NCBI RefSeq assembly: GCF_003254465.1 | Contig: NZ_QDFI01000018.1 | Coordinates: 1 to 64,000 of the forward strand | From: Meridianimarinicoccus zhengii | GTDB lineage: Bacteria > Pseudomonadota > Alphaproteobacteria > Rhodobacterales > Rhodobacteraceae | DNA length: 64,000 nucleotides | Direction: 5' to 3' | Shown here: positions 63,608 through 64,000 of the stretch, one piece after another | How the letters are laid out: every line of letters begins with the position of its first letter | Numbering within the stretch: position 1 is the stretch's first letter | Position numbers and translations under genes: made by a program | The notes under the pieces: generated by a model | The model's input: the letters and a program-made list of their open reading frames with translations, nothing else | Databases searched by the model: none | Told to the model about the DNA's origin: nothing

Positions 63608-64000
63608 GTGCCGTACCGGATGCGCGGGTCGAGCAGCGCATAGGCGACATCGATGACCACCGACACGAGCGCCACGACGGTGGCGAAGAACAGGATGAAG
63701 CCCTGGATCAGCGGATAGTCGCGCGCGAAGACGGCCTGGATCGCCAGCCTTCCCACGCCGTTCCAGGCGAAGACGTTCTCGATCACGATGGCGCCGCCCA
63801 TCAGATACGCGAATTGCAGGCCCAGCATGGACACCACGGGGACCAGCCCCGACCGCAGCGCGTGGCGATATAGCACCAGCGTCTTGGGCAGGCCCTTGGC
63901 GTGGGCGGTGCGCACGAAATCCTGGTCGAAGATGTCGATCATGGCCGAGCGTGTGAGCCGCGCGATAACCGCACCGGTCGCCAGCCCCAGCGTCAGCGCG
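63604..64000 (-). CDS. Dipeptide-type ABC transporter permease, DppB-like, partial
   Basis: The C-terminal 132 residues are visible and the start lies off the right edge. Reading continues upstream of the internal ATG at 63942 as ALTLGLATGAVIARLTRSAM, so that ATG is not the true start. The EAA loop DFVRTAHAKGLPKTLVLYRH and ENVFAWNGVGRLA identify DppB. The substrate-binding protein gene is expected further right. Confidence 0.9.
   Translation of the reverse strand, partial: ALTLGLATGAVIARLTRSAMIDIFDQDFVRTAHAKGLPKTLVLYRHALRSGLVPVVSMLGLQFAYLMGGAIVIENVFAWNGVGRLAIQAVFARDYPLIQGFILFFATVVALVSVVIDVAYALLDPRIRYGT

Overview
The window is about 64 kb of GC-rich chromosome from an alphaproteobacterium, almost certainly a member of the Rhodobacteraceae (Roseobacter/Rhodobacter group). 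The evidence is the linked genes of the ethylmalonyl-CoA pathway (ccr, ecm, mch, mcl2), an RpoHII-type sigma factor, a roseobacter-style luxR/luxI pair, TRAP transporters, DUF1737/NnrU neighbours and the sucC-mdh arrangement. This assignment comes from recognising protein families, not from a database search. I see no rRNA, tRNA, CRISPR array, transposase or prophage.

Region 1 (1-13.6 kb) is central carbon metabolism: sucC with three small envelope-type genes after it, mdh, a TauE exporter, the mcl2-nnrU-DUF1737-mch operon, the sdhCDAB operon, then a ZIP metal transporter, a DUF1989 protein and deoD. A 32-bp element made of two TGTGATCAC palindromes exactly 21 bp apart lies upstream of both sucC and sdhC in the same orientation, which suggests an unnamed TCA-cycle regulon. 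Region 2 (13.7-17.4 kb) is the divergent ecm/ccr pair. With mch and mcl2 these genes cover much of the route that replaces the glyoxylate shunt during acetate and C2 growth and delivers succinyl-CoA and glyoxylate towards sdh, sucC and mdh.

Region 3 (17.5-27.2 kb) holds an acyl-homoserine-lactone quorum-sensing pair preceded by a small overlapping ORF, a stand-alone RecD-like helicase, a TIGR02186/TauE membrane pair and a BMP-type nucleoside ABC importer. Region 4 (27.2-42.4 kb) is housekeeping: rimI-tsaB-nifU-like-usp-trpS, a rhomboid-like protein without catalytic residues, murJ-glnD, the PBP activator/rsmI/yraN/gshB group, comM and two cobalamin genes. Region 5 (42.4-50.2 kb) runs rpoHII (with a candidate RpoE promoter)-chaN-like-coaBC-dut-moeB-M3 peptidase, ending in a strong terminator and a CDF metal exporter.

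Region 6 (50.3-64 kb) looks like an accessory catabolic region: two D-2-hydroxyacid dehydrogenases, a truncated asparaginase-like protein, an amidase, a DctPQM TRAP transporter with a GntR-type palindrome upstream, an N-carbamoylase-like nitrilase, a DUF6963-like protein and a dipeptide-type ABC importer cut by the window edge. It is best read as uptake and hydrolysis of an amide, carbamoyl or hydantoin-like nitrogen compound; the substrate is unknown.

Two arrays of an 11-bp tandem repeat (core TCATATG) at 4276-4319 and 49091-49156, in opposite orientations, are the most unusual non-coding features.
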